Source: Pseudomonadota bacterium (GTDB lineage Bacteria; Pseudomonadota; Alphaproteobacteria; Caulobacterales; Caulobacteraceae). From it: 5,375 bases of DNA. Position numbers and translations under genes: made by a program. Where the stretch lies: NCBI GenBank assembly GCA_023433585.1, contig JAEZCL010000160.1, forward strand, positions 1-5,375, read 5' to 3'. The notes under the pieces were generated by a model. That model searched no databases. It worked only from the letters and a program-made list of their open reading frames with translations, and was not told the origin of the DNA. This document shows, piece by piece, positions 1-5,375 of this stretch. How positions within the stretch are numbered: position 1 is the stretch's first letter; the number at the start of each line of letters is the position of its first letter.

Positions 1-5375
<5,375 letters not shown>

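Overview
This window is the interior of a single, very large gene on the minus strand. It encodes a type I modular polyketide synthase (PKS). Reading the minus strand with codons ending at positions 1, 4, 7 and so on, I translated all 1791 complete codons (5373 down to 1) and found no stop codon. The gene begins to the right of the window and ends to the left of it, so neither the start codon, the stop codon nor any promoter is visible. Residue numbers below count from the first complete codon (5373-5371 = residue 1). The base composition is extremely G+C-rich (roughly three quarters or more in the lines I counted), with strong G/C preference at third codon positions and no TTA leucine codon. 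Together with the actinobacterial-style PKS motifs, this points to a high-GC actinomycete (Streptomyces, Micromonospora or relatives). The genus cannot be decided from this piece.

Layout in the direction of translation (right to left): (1) the C-terminal part of a ketoreductase (KR) closing an upstream module, 5375-4777, with intact catalytic residues and a B1-type fingerprint; (2) an acidic, Gln/Ala-rich linker, 4776-4660; (3) the acyl carrier protein (ACP) of that module, 4659-4381, with the phosphopantetheine serine; (4) a short Ala/Pro/Asp linker; (5) the ketosynthase (KS) of the next module, 4326-3052; (6) the KS-AT linker; (7) an acyltransferase (AT) with malonyl-CoA signatures, 2739-1765; (8) the post-AT linker and a predicted dimerization element; (9) a complete KR with an A1-type fingerprint, 1461-118; (10) a short post-KR linker that runs off the window. 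By alignment to the upstream module, the second ACP should begin essentially at the window edge.

How it works together: the upstream module reduces its beta-keto group (predicted D-hydroxyl) and holds the chain on its ACP. The downstream KS takes over the chain, the AT supplies a malonyl extender (no alpha branch), and the KR reduces the new beta-keto group (predicted L-hydroxyl). There is no dehydratase or enoylreductase between AT and KR, so the downstream module should leave a beta-hydroxyl. The two KR copies form a diverged in-frame repeat about 4.66 kb apart, which is one module length. I see no mobile element, RNA gene, CRISPR array or separate second gene. The window looks like a well-preserved, ordinary PKS module pair; the final product and the cluster identity cannot be read from it.
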